From Symbiodinium natans (Eukaryota > Sar > Dinophyceae > Suessiales > Symbiodiniaceae), in NCBI GenBank assembly GCA_905221605.1, contig CAJNDS010002341.1:173083-237082 (forward strand): a stretch of DNA of 64,000 nucleotides, in the 5' to 3' direction. Position numbers and translations under genes: made by a program. Below the pieces are notes generated by a model. The model saw only the letters and a program-made list of their open reading frames with translations, ran no database searches and was not told where the DNA came from. Below, one piece after another: positions 45,064 to 56,587 of this stretch. Every line of letters begins with the position of its first letter. Within the stretch, counting starts at the first letter, position 1.

Positions 45064-45155
45064 GGGGCCGCGTTGATCTCGCCCCACCCCCGCCAAACGC
45101 CCCCCCCCCACCACCTCCCACCCTGCCCCCCACCGCCCTCACCCGCCCTTCAACC
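45064..45155. repeat. C-rich (CCCCACC) tract
   Basis: About 90 bp almost without G on the plus strand, built of CCCCCACCACC-like words and a run of ten or more C. Candidate i-motif/G-quadruplex-forming spacer. Confidence 0.9.
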
Positions 45156-45493
45156 CTACCTCGTTTGCTCTGTACATGAGCCTGTTACAACAGCATCCCC
45201 AAAAAGGGAATGACTGCACAAAGCCCTGAAGCCTAACGGCACCTTCACACCCTCGATCTCCCAGGGCCCAGGCCGAGGCGGGTCGTGTTTAAAACTACTG
45301 AGAGCCATCTCTCTTAGCGCAATTAAAGCTCCTCTCAGCCCGGCCTGTGCGGAAGCACCCAGCCCAAGTGCACCCCGGGCACTCCGGGCACTCCTGTGCG
45401 CCATCATCATGGCGCAGACAGTCTCGGCTCGACGCCTCTGGTGCCCCTCACAGCTGTCTCTCTAACGCCCCCCTCCTTTAAGACGATGAGGAC

Positions 45494-45724
45494 TTAGCTC
45501 TGCAACATATGAGACTCAACAAGACCCAGCACCAAATGGCTGCGCATGGCCTCCACTCTCAAGTCATGAGCATAGGACCTTGCACTTCTTTGGGTTACAG
45601 ATTTCGCCACATGGGACAAGGGACAGCTCCAGCTCCGGCATCCTTGTATTGCAACCCGGTAAGCCTTTCGGGAAGCGATGCTGCCACTCTCTAAGGCTCT
45701 GAATGCTTCGAACTCGGCTGCCAT
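45494..45724 (-). CDS. Small ORF, 76 codons
   Basis: ATG at 45724 begins MAAEFEAFRALESGSIASRK and continues AYRVAIQGCRSWSCPLSH and HDLRVEAMRSHLVLGLVES to a stop at 45494. The start context GCACCATGG is good. It could be a first exon read into an intron. No homology recognised. Confidence 0.33.
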   Translation of the reverse strand: MAAEFEAFRALESGSIASRKAYRVAIQGCRSWSCPLSHVAKSVTQRSARSYAHDLRVEAMRSHLVLGLVESHMLQS

Positions 45725-45950
45725 GGTGCGTTTGCACTGGCAAGTCGGGATCAGAGTTCCGTTTCTGCTTCCAGCAATAGGTAGAATAGACACCAGGAAC
45801 CTGGCAACAACCTAGCAACTAGCATCCTCGCTAGACCTCGCTACAGGACCGAAGCGCCAAAGCTACCATGTACAGTGGAGAGAGTTGCAGAAACGCCGGG
45901 CTGCAAGGCTCGTGGCCAGCCTGCACTCCGTGACGGAGTGAGAGACCAAT

Positions 45951-46261
45951 AATACGAACGTGAATCCAAAGTGGTATTTTCGTTTTCTGCATCAGATGCT
46001 GCTCAGTTTGGCATTGTTTGGCAAGCAGTTGAGACTGAAAGGACAGACTTGGTCATTGAAATACAGCAGGTTTTGCTTGGACCAAAGCGAACGTGTCGTG
46101 GAAAGCTCTCACCTTTCCATCGGATCACATGGCTCGGAATTGACGAACTCCGCGCGCCTGCAACAAAAGCATTGCACCGCAGGACAGGAGACAACACACA
46201 CAGGGCGCAGATGTCGGGAACCTCGAAGGGAGCAGTAGCGCAGCTTCTGAATGTAAAATAG
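45951..46261 (+). CDS. Unknown ORF with terminal stop, uninterrupted
   Basis: From just after an in-frame TAA near 45950 to TAG at 46259-46261 the frame encodes SFSASDAAQFGIVWQAVETE, RTDLVIEIQQVLLGPKRTC, GKLSPFHRITWLGIDELRA and ends KGAVAQLLNVK. It is rich in beta-like segments and strikingly protein-like for about 100 residues without a splice signal. It could be the last exon of a gene or a fragment of a mobile element; no catalytic motif is visible. Confidence 0.42.
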
Positions 46262-46591
46262 CACAGGGTTGCAAAGCGCAGCGCATTTTGGAGCACGGTG
46301 CTCTTCGAGCAAGCACTCTTTGGTAGAGGTCTAAATAGACAGGTCTACGCCACTACGCATGGCAGAGGTCATTCTGCGACTAGAGTTCAGCAGCGATTAT
46401 CGGAAGACACCTTTATGGCTAGGAGGGCTAGAGGGTCAGAGCGCAGCTATGACCATGGCCATGCATTGCGGCAACCTGACCTATCAACGGCGCAGCACGA
46501 AGCGCAGAGAGAGCAACAACGATAATAACATGCCAGCCAGCAACATGGTAGAGGTCTCTCATAACGCCCCCTGCCGCACTGTTGGACAGGC

Positions 46592-46650
46592 ATGATGATG
46601 ATAATGATGACGATGATGATGGCGATGAGGATGAGACGATGATGTACTCC
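46592..46650. repeat. (GAT)n microsatellite
   Basis: Interrupted GATGAT repeats with GAC and GAG variants over about 55 bp. Confidence 0.95.
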
Positions 46651-47680
46651 GGGTTGCTTCTGACACTGCAACTCTGTACGAAAGGGAAGCTGACAAAGCC
46701 AGCTGCAGAAGCAGCGTGGAGTTGCAGTGCGACATGCTCCCCGGCCGACTACTCGCGTGACACCACTCCGGGTTCGAAAAGATGTTACGCTATGCTAGTC
46801 TCGGCCTCGCTTTGAGCACCATTTCAGAAGATTGTATGAGATTCTGACATCTGCTGACCCGGCATCTTGAGCGAGTCACCTAATTGATGCATGTGATGTA
46901 GCTGAGCACCCGTCCTGACCCTCCCGACGTGTGACACATTGCAAGCCACTGCAACACTTACCGTGCCCAGTAGCCCACTATCCAAAACGCCATCTGGAAG
47001 CCATGAGTTGGACAGCCACGACGCTACCTTGCAGCCTTTGGGGGTACGCTACATCTGCGACGAATTTTTCGGGTCTATGCACTCATCGAGGCACGAACAG
47101 GCGAGATCAGCGCCTGGCTGCACCGGTCAGTGATCTCAGAGAAGGTCGTTCCACTGTAGTGCCGGACTATGGTGTGCACATATATGCTCTTCCCCACGGT
47201 GCCTCGTCAGAGTCAGTCAGAGACACCAGGAACTTTGGACCAGTCCACCTGAGCTTTTTAGTGACATGCAGCGAGACATGTTGTCTAGTCACTCTCACAG
47301 TGTCTAGTACTTCTGGGTGTCGAATCAGACTTTGCTGAAGGCAAAGCACGAACCGCACGAACCTCTCTACGATCCGGCACTCTATGTAGCTTGCCTGCCA
47401 AGTTCAACGGACGGAAACTCTGGCCCCGCATTGGTACAAGCCACGGGAGGGAGCCAAACAGCGTCGGCTATGACGTCTTCGTCTGGCACGTGGCGGCCTC
47501 GACTGGTCTCCCAGACATACCATAGCCTGAGGTTGCTGGCCACGGAAATCGAAAATGTCAGGCACGTGGAGCATTGAATCGGTCGCAGTGTCTACTCAAA
47601 AGCTGTCGAGTCACAACTCGCTGTTGCCAGGGTTCTCTGCACCTGGTTCACACTTGTTGCGCGTCATCAGTTACCATGAA
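46650..47680. other. Stretch without assignable gene
   Basis: Only overlapping short frames on both strands without domain, exon chain or compositional bias. No RNA gene or repeat array was noticed. Confidence 0.4.
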
Positions 47681-47954
47681 TGAAGTTGAATCACGGCATA
47701 TTACAACACAGCTTCTCCTATGACAGGGAATCTTATACGTACATAACACTTGCGCGAGCTGCCAAAAAATGTGCTTTGGACCAAGGGACCTTTGGCATCT
47801 GCGAAGCAGTTCGCAACATCTCCGCCATGAAAGCCTTCAGGAGAAAACCAAGTAGGGCGAGAGCTCTCCCCACTTCATTGGAAGTGCGCCAGAGGCCCCG
47901 AGGCCCCAAGGCCCCGGCCAGCTTCGAGGTCAAGGATCCAGCGCCTAGCGGTCA

Positions 47955-48068
47955 GGCCAGCGCGCATCATGGCTACACCATGGCAACACCATGGCTACAC
48001 CAGGGCTACACCATGGCTACACAGGGCTACACAGGGCTACAACACAGGGCTACACAGGGCTACATGCA
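47955..48068. repeat. Minisatellite GGCTACACCAT / GGCTACACA
   Basis: About ten irregular copies of a 10-16-bp unit (GGCTACACCATGG, then GGGCTACACA) lie next to the last exon of tandem copy C. Confidence 0.92.
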
Positions 48069-48105
48069 CTGGCTCTGGCTCTGTGTTCTGGGAATTGAAA
48101 TTTGC

Positions 48106-50040
48106 CACGGTACTCCTCCGCCGGCCAGAATCGGATCACGTGATCATGATCCGCCTCCCGAAGTCGAAGTGATTCAAATCTGCTACTCTGACGAGTCAAC
48201 GAGAATTTGGTTTCCACGTAGCCGCAGCCAGCGTAGCCTTCTTGTAGGCTGGCTTGCCCTCCACGATCTTCACGAGCTCGTAATCCCCTAGCCGAGCACA
48301 ACCGAAAGCACGCTAAGTTGCATCTTGTTCACTTGAAACTTCTCGGCTTTTCGTCAAAACTACATAGTTGCAGCTTTAGAACGGCCTTACTGGAAGGGTG
48401 GCTAAACATCCTGCTTAGTTGCATTTTTTTGAGAGGCCTTTTATGCGACTACCATCCAACCTCTCCTTTTAGGGTGTAGGGTTCGCCCCACGCCTATCTA
48501 ATCAGCATGCCACCTTTTAGAGCTTCGGGCTTGCACACCCAACATCTCCTTTTGGGATCAGGCTGGCCACCCAACATCCCCTTTTCGGGTTGAAGGTTTG
48601 CCACCCAACATCTCCTTTAGGAACTTCAAGAGAACTGTAGAACCACTTAGGGTTTGGGGTCTGCTGCCTAATGTTTCCCTTTCGGCTTAGGGTCTGCCAC
48701 CCAAACCCCAACATCTCCTTTCAGGTGGGTTGGGTTCGCCACGGTGCAGTTTGAGGTTTCATTTCCCAGGGCTTTTTAGCTTCTCCACGTCCACCTCGCC
48801 TGATGGCCTCTTTAGCGCCCCATGCAGCATGGAGCTTCGCCTCTAAGATACCCCTTTCCAGGACTAGCTGACTTGGCTGCCTCAGGGGAGGGCCCTGGGG
48901 CCCTGAAACAGAAAAAGGGACAGGTAAGCAAAACAAGGCTACAACTGAGCAACAAAGTTGCAACCAACCCAGCCACCAACACAAGAAGAATGGAATACAA
49001 GGCAAGCCCAGTCCTACTTTTTGCTACAGCCCCGCTTTTGATCCGTGAGGTTGCCATTTAGGATAGGACAACCCGGTGCAACCGTATGATCCTCTATGCA
49101 CACTGGTCAATTTGCAATCTTTGCTCCTTGTTCCTTGTTTGTTGCGTGCATTGTCCTGAGTGCATTGAAGCGACCGTTGATCGTCGAGTTCTCCTTGTAC
49201 GGGTCCCGGCCAGATATTCTCACGAAGTGCGGGGCAACAAACCTAGCAAGGTGCTTGCTCAGCAAAGAACGACATCGTGCTTCGCAAGATCATCTAACCA
49301 GAAACAAATAGAGTACAAATAGTCAGAGGAGCTAGAGCAATCCTGAGACCCAAAGTGTACTGACAACCCACACAAAAAGTCTGCTGCGCAACGAACGCAC
49401 CGCTGGATCCGTGAGGTGCCGCCCGCGGCTCGTCTCCCAGACGTGCCAAACCTGCGAGAGCGCAAGATCGAAAAAAAGAACACAAAGAGCCGCTTCTTTT
49501 CTGTCGCATATCACACCTCGCATCACCTCTCGCGTCACCTCTCGCAGCATCTTGCATCTGCGCATCTGGAGTCTGGAGGTCCACGAATCGTTGGACCCTG
49601 TTTGTCAGCTTGTCAGCTAAGAAAGGCCACCTTTGGCTTAAACCATAAGATGCCCCCGAAGTGTCTCAAAAAATCTCTACGCGCGCCTCCCTTTGGTGCA
49701 CCCTTCGCATCCCAATGAAAGCCCGAAAGCCCGACTTTGTTCAGATCAGGAACAAGATTCAAATGACCAGGATGCATATGCGCTCCTGTTCCTCGGCATC
49801 GACGCGAACAATCACCCGGCAGTGCAGTACTCGTTTGTGAAATTGTGAAACTTGCAAGAACAACATCTCAATAAGACTAACCAAAGACGAAAAGTCAATG
49901 GCCGCAGCAGTCAAAGTAAGTTGCTTCCCTGCCGTGCCCGAAGTGACCACCATTTGCAGCGCGTGGCCGCACACTGCCAAGCAAACATCGCCAAGCGGCC
50001 AGCTGCTTCTGCGTAGGCATTGCAGATCTCTGTATCTCGC
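48106..50040 (-). CDS. Tandem unknown-family gene, copy C
   Basis: Exon pieces: EICNAYAEA at 50030-50004; helical/beta block about 49945-49765 (AIDFSSLVSLIEMLFLQVS and RVLHCRVIVRVDAEEQE); DYELVKIVEGKPAYKK at 48287-48238, ending at a GC donor; a 50-bp GC-AG intron; then from 48187 SSRFESLRLREADHDHVIR with FWPAEE. The last two exons align with copy B (EADGSGHAIRYWPREE), and the intron position directly after the AYxK lysine is the same. No named domain is recognised. The minisatellite at 47955-48068 lies just downstream. Confidence 0.52.
48478..48740 (+). repeat. Degenerate ~50-bp repeat CCACCCAACATCTCCTTT
   Basis: The word ACCCAACATCTCCTTTT (or CCCCTTTT) recurs at about 48536, 48570, 48603 and 48707, embedded in TTTAGGG-like and GGGTTTGGGG sequence. 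It lies in the middle of copy C, presumably in an intron. Confidence 0.85.
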
Positions 50041-50689
50041 CTTCAAGGAGCAGCCTACAACTAGTCAGCCAAGAAGCCCGGTCATTTCAGCAAGTTGCGG
50101 CAAAACACCGTACCCGCTACAGAAGCGTGCGGTACTCCTCTGAGTCAGAGTTCTGGTGCAATGGCGAGCCCGGCGTGGTCCAACTATTGGGTGTTTCGCA
50201 GAAGCGCTCATATCACTGCCCATCCCAGAAGAGGTTAGGGGGAGCCCTTCCGGTCCGGGGCACAGCTCACAGGACGCATACCACAAACAGAACCCCTCAA
50301 AAAGTGCAACCGACGCCAAGAGCCCACCGCAGAAGGGCCGCTCTTGCGCCAAGATGTTGGACATCACATCGAGTGTGACCACAGCTATAAGCCCGCGGTT
50401 CAAGTTCAGGGCTTGATGTTTTGGTGAAAGGCAGGATGTGGCACGATGCAAATCGCTACACATGTAGGACTCACGGATCAGGGCTTAAAGTGAGGGGTGT
50501 CCGGGCCTCGCCCTTGCACAGGATATCGCAGAACCCAGCTTAAGTCGCAGGTTTAGAGTGCAGATTTTGGGTTGAGCAGGACCCAGAAAGACACGGCTAC
50601 AAGGCGCACTTGGGACTTTCGACAAGGACACTGCGCTACCCCACATCCCTGCCCAACAAGCCCGAAACAGCCCTAAGCCTTACACGCTG

Positions 50690-51570
50690 CAGTCCGAGCC
50701 ACAAGCCATCCAAATCTATGAGCCACCGCTCCTCCCGCGGCCAGTAGCGGATCGCGTGGCCGCTGCCATCGGCCTCCGGGAAAAGGTCGCACTGGGACAC
50801 AAAATCCGAAAACCAAGCTTTCTCGCGCCTTCATGTAGGCCGGCTGGCCCGCGTGGAGACCGACCTCTAGCGGCTCTAGCGCAGCCAAGACGGTGCCAAG
50901 ATGCTTAGGGGGGATGCTTGCAGGCAAGCGTCTAAGTGGTAGCTGCCGTTCCTGGTTATGCTTTCCAGCATCAGCAAGAATGTGTTGCTGAAGTGAACAG
51001 ATGCCCTAGATGCAACATCGCGATACATCAAGGGAGCCTCTGCCTTCAAGTCATGAGCTTCTTAGCGCCGTAGTGCAGTTCAGATGCATCGCTGTGTTTT
51101 CCTTTGGCGACTCTCGGCCTAGCAACATCACATCACGTCACATCACGTCACATGACTCGCCTGACATGACATGACCACATGAAAATAGAGCAGACAGCAG
51201 AAGTTGCAAGAGCTCGTTGCTGTTGCTGAGAAGCCCACCGACAACTTCGATGACAGATGGTGTCACCAAAGTGCACAGGCTACTGTCTAGGATGTGGCGC
51301 TGCCTCCCACAAAGCGTAGGGCTGAACTGGCTGAGATGGCTGAGATGGCCGAGTCTGCGGACAGCGACACTTTGGCTGGAAGTCAAACGCATGTCCGCAC
51401 CTGGTTGAATCCCAAATGTGCCACTGCAGGCGAATCTCACCTTCGACAGCTACTGTGGGTGCTGCATGATTCCGAAAACTCGGATGCCCCACCAGTGGAT
51501 CTTAAGACCCACCTGGATAGCTGGTGTTCTGTGCATCCGCATAAGCATTGCAGATATCCACGTCTCGGAG
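50690..51570 (-). CDS. Tandem unknown-family gene, copy B
   Basis: Exon pieces in order: VDICNAYADAQ at 51561-51529; a helical block about 51310-51180 (SLCTLVTPSVIEVVGGLLSN and ELLQLLLSALFSCG); LEVGLHAGQPAYMK at about 50870-50829, ending at GC; a 37-bp GC-AG intron (50828-50792); then from 50791 CDLFPEADGSGHAIRYWPRE and ERWLIDLDGLW. This is the best-preserved copy and shows the full final module, rich in Trp/Tyr with alternating charged residues, suggesting a small beta-rich binding domain. Function is unknown. Confidence 0.55.
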
Positions 51571-52054
51571 ACCTTCTAGGTCAATGAGCCACCTGCTGAC
51601 AGTCGCCCACGCAGCACGAATGCCCAAGAGCTAGCCGACTAGCTGAAGCGAATTGCTGCGGTATGCTGCAGATGGTGATCAGGGTGTTGCCTGAAAGACT
51701 AAGGTACCCTGCAATGCCAGAAAGGCAACGTACATCTGGACAAGCTGCACCGCTGGCCCAAGAGACCAACGTGGGGGCGTGTGAATACGGCTTCAGAAGC
51801 TATCTGAGATTAGAGAATATCAGAGAGCACTGTAGACATCATTGGCAGCCCTTCGCCTGGCCTGTCTCCGACTCTCCAATATCCTTGTATACTGCATGAT
51901 GCATCAACGCCAGCGTGCTCAAACGACATGAGCTCTTTCACACCAGTTGGTCCAAGATGCGGATGGCGTGCCTTACCACAGGTCATGGAAATGGCATAAA
52001 TCCGACAAAGGAAGCAAAGCGCTGCTTTGCTGAGCAGGCGGCTTGAACTTGCCT

Positions 52055-54835
52055 GCCTTCTGGTATGCAACTTTGCCTTGGTGAAGTCCAATCAGCTTGT
52101 ACCTTGGACGCGTCTGTGTGTGTGTGTGTGCTGAGAAGCTCCCGGCAGCAGTCAAATAGCCAGCTCTGTCTACGTCCTTCCTCTACAAACAGACTATCGT
52201 ACCATGTCACTTGATCGTGCATCATGCATGCAGTGCGCGATTGTTTTTGACTCGCCCATTGGTCTCTTGTCTGTGGAAAGTCCAAAAGCCACGGCGACCC
52301 ACTGGTGTCAGCCGACAATGTGACCCGCTGAGCCCGCGATCGCACGAAGCTTCTTCTTGGATTCCACGCACGCTTGGCGAGACTTGCAGGAAGTTCGGCA
52401 GGCGAGAAGTCACCATAAGGCCTGCGTGTTGCTTTCTGCCACGCTTGCTTCTGCAGTGACCCCCTCTGTTCACGAGGGGCTTCCTGCTCAAGCTCTGCAA
52501 ATGATTGCGAGCAAGTCCAGTACTCGCTGCCGCTGTCGCTGCTGACATCCAGACCTGCCACAGCACCCGGTGCTAAGTCATCGTCCAAAGAGTCTGATTG
52601 CTGCCTCGGAGTCTCTGATCTGAGCGGCATGTGAAGCTTGCGTATAATGCGTATACCAGCACCCTCAGGTTGAACATTGTGGCAAGGCATGTGACTCGTC
52701 TGATTTTCTGTTGTGGCTGCCACCTGGGCTGCGCGCCAAATCTTTGTGGCCGCACGGCCGGGTCCTGATGGTGCCCCCCTTCTGGCAGTCACTGCTCCTG
52801 GCAGTCCTGGCACTGCATCCTCGAAGAAGGTGCTCCATGCATCCAGCTCATTCTCAAAGTCGCGCGAGGAGCCACTTGGGCCCTCCGTCGGACACGGATC
52901 TGGTGGCCGAGGCGGCGGTTTCCTCTCGCTCTGCCCCAAATTCGATGCAATTCTTGAGGTTGTTGCGGTTGTGCTGTTCGTGTGGGCAGCGGTCTCCTGT
53001 TTACAAAGCCCGATGCCTCGGAGTTTCCGAGCGGGAGCCAGGCGCACCAACACCGGTGTCCCGTCACCTGCAGCATTTGCACCACATTCTTCGTTGAGGC
53101 CTTCGCTGGCTCCGTCAGCTTCGGCCTCAAGCTGACCCAAATTCACCAAGTCATCGAGGCTTGTGGCTGGAGCGTCGTGGGTGCTCTGGGCAGGTGGGCC
53201 ACTTTTCAACCCATCCATGCCCCCCATGCCATCCATGCCTTCCTCCGCTACGGAATCAGTTTCGACTCCGAGGCTCTCCGGCACGGGCAGAGACTCCATG
53301 TCTGACTCGCTGTCGAGCTGACGTACCGGAGCCCACAAGAATGTGGGAGGGCAGCGTCTGGCAGCGCAAGGAGTGGATAATGGCACTGTGTGACTGAAGG
53401 GGAACCGCATCTTTGCCGTTGCAACCGCAGGTCCGGTAGGACCAGTAGGACTAGGACGGAGGGAATCACACCGAGCCGGATGCAACGCAGTGCTCGCAGT
53501 GCTCACAGTGCTCATGCTCTGGGCGCTCGCGGCTTCCTGGCACTGGCCTTGAACTGCAAGCACTGGAGTTTTAACAGGCGCAAGTCGTTCATATGCATGT
53601 GAATTCGCAGGATGCGCAAGATGGGCAGGATGCACAGGATGCGCAGGATTCAGGTCGCGCTCGTGTGTGACATGTGTGCAACTTCTGGGTGGCACCTGAG
53701 CTGTTACCGTTGCGGTGATGGGCCGCGGTGGGGGGAAGCGTATGGGTCCAGGTACGCAGCCTTTCTCGGCCGTCCCGGTATTCGGTGGGGCCACTAAGAG
53801 AACCGGTTCAAGAATGGGCTGCCAGGGGTGCCGCGCGCAACCGTCAGAGTCTCTGCCGAAGCTCGGAGCAGAATGTATTGAACATCCAGAAGGGGAAGAG
53901 ACCTGTTCAATGGAGGACAGCAAGTCGTCACAGGCGCCGCCGAGATCCATATCCATGGCGTTGCTTTGGCAACTGGGCTGCCATGAACGCATACTACTGC
54001 CGAGCCTAATAGTGTGGGTAAACAAGCGTGGGTAAACCAAACTCACCTTGTCAGCCATATTTCAATACATCAGCGTTCAAGGTACTACAAGTAGAGCCCA
54101 ACCTGGTGGTACATTTATGCATTCAAGGAGATCCGAGAAGTGAAGCAGCCCCACGTCTGACTGGAGAGGACGGAGGACGCTGCAGGACACTGGCACACAA
54201 AGCTGTCATGTCAAGTCTGTTCTGTTCTGTGCCGTGCTGCTCGCCATTCAAGGCCCAGTTTTCCTTTCCAGCGGCACGCCCAAGCACCTTGGAGATTTGA
54301 TTCGTTTCCAGATGTCCAAAGGTGTCTTCACTTACAAACTGTCGAGACTGCGCACCACTTGCATGGTGGTGCAACATGCCCGTGCGAGAAGGCGCGCAAA
54401 ACGCCCGTGCAGCAGACCGGTATCATGCAAAGGTCGTGGCAAGTTCTGAAGTGTCTGCAGCCGAAAGGCTTGGATAGTGTTTGGTGCTGCTGTCACAAGA
54501 AACCTCAGCGCACTGGATGTGCCACGGGACACACAGGCTCGAACCAATATTCACACAGCAATGTCAAGAAATCACTTGACTACAAAAAATTAGCGGCTCG
54601 TGCATTCTGAGCTGGAGAGACGGGTTGCTCAGGGTCACGGACATGTTGCCGATGCTGAGATTCCCAAACTCGCCACCTGGGCACGGAATCTGATCCGCGC
54701 TATGACACTTGCAACTCCGCATCGGCGGCGGCGTTCACGGCTAAGTGCCCTCAAGGCGCACGAGCTCCTCGACAGCCGGGTGTCTTGCACCACCTTGCTC
54801 CGCATAGGCGTTGCAGATATCAGACTCCTGCTGCT
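52055..54835 (-). CDS. Tandem unknown-family gene, copy A, with 690-codon frame
   Basis: ESDICNAYAEQ lies at 54827-54795 after CAGCAG and before GT. Then one of the longest frames in the window runs 54058-51983, rich in Pro/Ser/Ala/Glu with a HPVHPAHLAHPA repeat and acidic patches; it is disordered and has no catalytic motif. Its last about 50 codons overlap in another frame the exon YKLIGLHQGKVAYQK at about 52105-52058, preceded by GTCCAAG and followed by a GC donor, matching copies B and C. The long frame therefore probably splices out near 52140. No clear equivalent of the IRYWP exon was found, so copy A may be degenerate at its end. Confidence 0.5.
52108..52132. repeat. (GT)n microsatellite
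   Basis: About nine GT dinucleotides within or beside the long frame of copy A. Confidence 0.95.
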
Positions 54836-55022
54836 GTGTAACAACGCTCGTACATGCATGTACATACACTGCGCGACAGACGTTCGAACATAGCAAGCTT
54901 CCGCTGCAGATGTGGCCAGGGCATTGCCAGTTGCATGCTGTGTTTCAAATTCTCGGCTCCTGAACACCCTCCCTGTCGATCAGCCAGCGGTCAGCAACAG
55001 GCCAGTACCTGATTACGGTCCT

Positions 55023-55190
55023 TCAAGGTTGTGTTTCGACCTTCCACTGAACCGCAGTGACATAATATCCCAGACTTTGGTACTCGTGAGGTTCAATCTG
55101 GCAACATCCTTGTGCCCGGCTTGCGATACGCAGGACGGCCGTGAACCATGCCAATCCTTGCTGAGATAGAGAGGCAGGAGATAAGAACTT
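55023..55190 (-). CDS. Exon of unknown protein
   Basis: After CTCTATCTCAG the frame encodes QGLAWFTAVLRIASRAQGC, CQIEPHEYQSLGYYV and VQWKVETQP to a stop at 55023. It looks folded-protein-like. It lies just upstream of copy A and might be an early exon of it, but no counterpart was seen near copies B and C. Confidence 0.35.
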   Translation of the reverse strand, partial: KFLSPASLSQQGLAWFTAVLRIASRAQGCCQIEPHEYQSLGYYVTAVQWKVETQP

Positions 55191-55546
55191 GTGGAGTGGA
55201 AAGATGACACCATACATGATGATCCTGCCTGTCTTCATGCAATCGGGCCTCATATGGTACTCACCTTGGAGATCCTGGTTTTCGCGCTCCTGCGCTCTCT
55301 ATACGTAAGTTTCTGAAGCGCAAGTCACTTCGAGCTGTGACTACTCTTTGCACGCAGAGTCCATACAATCCATATGCTCCTTGTGACGACCCACAACATT
55401 AATCACCAGCGGATCATCGGGTTCGGCCATCCTCGAAACAGGATTCGGCAAGTCTGACTAGCCCCTCCAAGTGACCTCAGTCACCTTCACAGTCACTTCA
55501 CTGGCGACCTTCGACACTCGAAGGCGCACCGCCCGAGCCCCCGGTT

Positions 55547-55801
55547 TTGAGCCGAACGCTGAGGTTGAAAAAGGTCGCGCCTCAAGCGAAAAGGGAACTC
55601 ATGCTGAGATCAAGATGTTGCGTCTTAAACTTTGTTAGAATCATGAAAGAGCGCTGCCATTTGAGGCAGCCTCTGCGAACCTCGCTCAATGAGAGTGCCG
55701 ACGCGGGATCCCGGAAACCATTGGAAACCCCTCCTTCCATTCTTTCTCCCCCGAATCCTGAATCCTGTCGAGCAGCGAAGCTGCTACGGGAACCTGCATG
55801 A
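55547..55801 (+). CDS. Possible ORF, 84 codons
   Basis: A plus-strand frame with basic start (LRLKKVAPQAKRELMLRSR), a short hydrophobic piece and a Pro/Ser tail to TGA at 55799-55801. No motif, weak support. Confidence 0.22.
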   Translation: MSRTLRLKKVAPQAKRELMLRSRCCVLNFVRIMKERCHLRQPLRTSLNESADAGSRKPLETPPSILSPPNPESCRAAKLLREPA

Positions 55802-56413
55802 GCTAAGATGGTTCCAGCTTACAAGAAGCCTTCCAGCAGATAAGCAGACGGTGCGGCGCCGCCTGCTCCCAAGCTTGTTCGCGCAAGAGTAGGCGGGCAT
55901 CCTGTCGCAGCACTCTCTGTACATCAATTGCAGTTGGGATGTTTGTGCGCGTGCGTGTGCGCGCGTCGATGAGATGATCTCTTACGTTTGACCACGCTCG
56001 AAGTCCTCGCAGGTAACTTGCTCCGTGGCTGTGTCAAAGCCCCAGCATCTGCCAATCCATCGAAGAATACGCTTTGTCTACGATCAGCCTAAGAGGTTAG
56101 CCTGAATACTTGGGGCAAAAAATGAAGCATCCAATGGAAGGCACATACCAGCAAATCATGCCACAGTAGCTCGAAGGAGCGGACGACGAACTCTTCCGAG
56201 CCACTGAGTGGGGCGGTAGTACCGAAGGTCTCGCAAGGTCCCTGCCAAGATCCGGGGCATCAAAGACCCGCCACCAGCACCGCCCAAACCACCCGAAAGA
56301 ACATCACGAAGACCCGTAAAACAAGAATTCCTGTCTGGCTCCCACCACTCTCAAACTCGCAAGGCGCTGAGGCTCCCTTCAGGAAGTCTGCATTGATCCA
56401 AATTGCAGGAGAC

Positions 56414-56587
56414 CTGGACTAGGGCATAGGCATGCACAGGCGGTAGAGGGTCCAGAGATGGGCGACAAGGCTTCCATGCATAACACAACGCCAGGCCATG
56501 AAATGTTGAGCATGCAACAGCGCACAGTGCAAACTCTTTGACAGCCATCAGCATCCCGGCGCCATTTGTTGCATTGTAATGTCGCAT
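56414..56587 (-). CDS. First exon of a membrane or secreted protein
   Basis: ATG at 56587 starts MRHYNATNGAGMLMAVKEF, followed by ALCAVACSTFHGLALCYAW, a hydrophobic helix, and PSLDPLPPVHAYALVQ. The frame ends at a good GT donor (GTCCAG|GTCTCC) at 56413. The internal hydrophobic segment suggests a signal anchor. Following exons were not found. A poly-C/G run sits directly upstream. Confidence 0.38.

Noticed and set aside
47680-48291. A 203-codon plus-strand frame
   Set aside because: It is antisense to the AYKK and IRFWPAEE exons of tandem copy C and includes the minisatellite.
51540-51565. Lysyl-tRNA synthetase signature (EICNAYTELNDP-like)
   Set aside because: The three ICNAYA motifs lack the ELNDP continuation and no other synthetase motif is nearby.
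54017-54058. A short first exon MADK with canonical GTGAGT donor and ATTAG acceptor
   Set aside because: Joining at these sites puts a stop in the next codons; the unspliced frame is longer and was preferred, though the start of copy A remains unsure.
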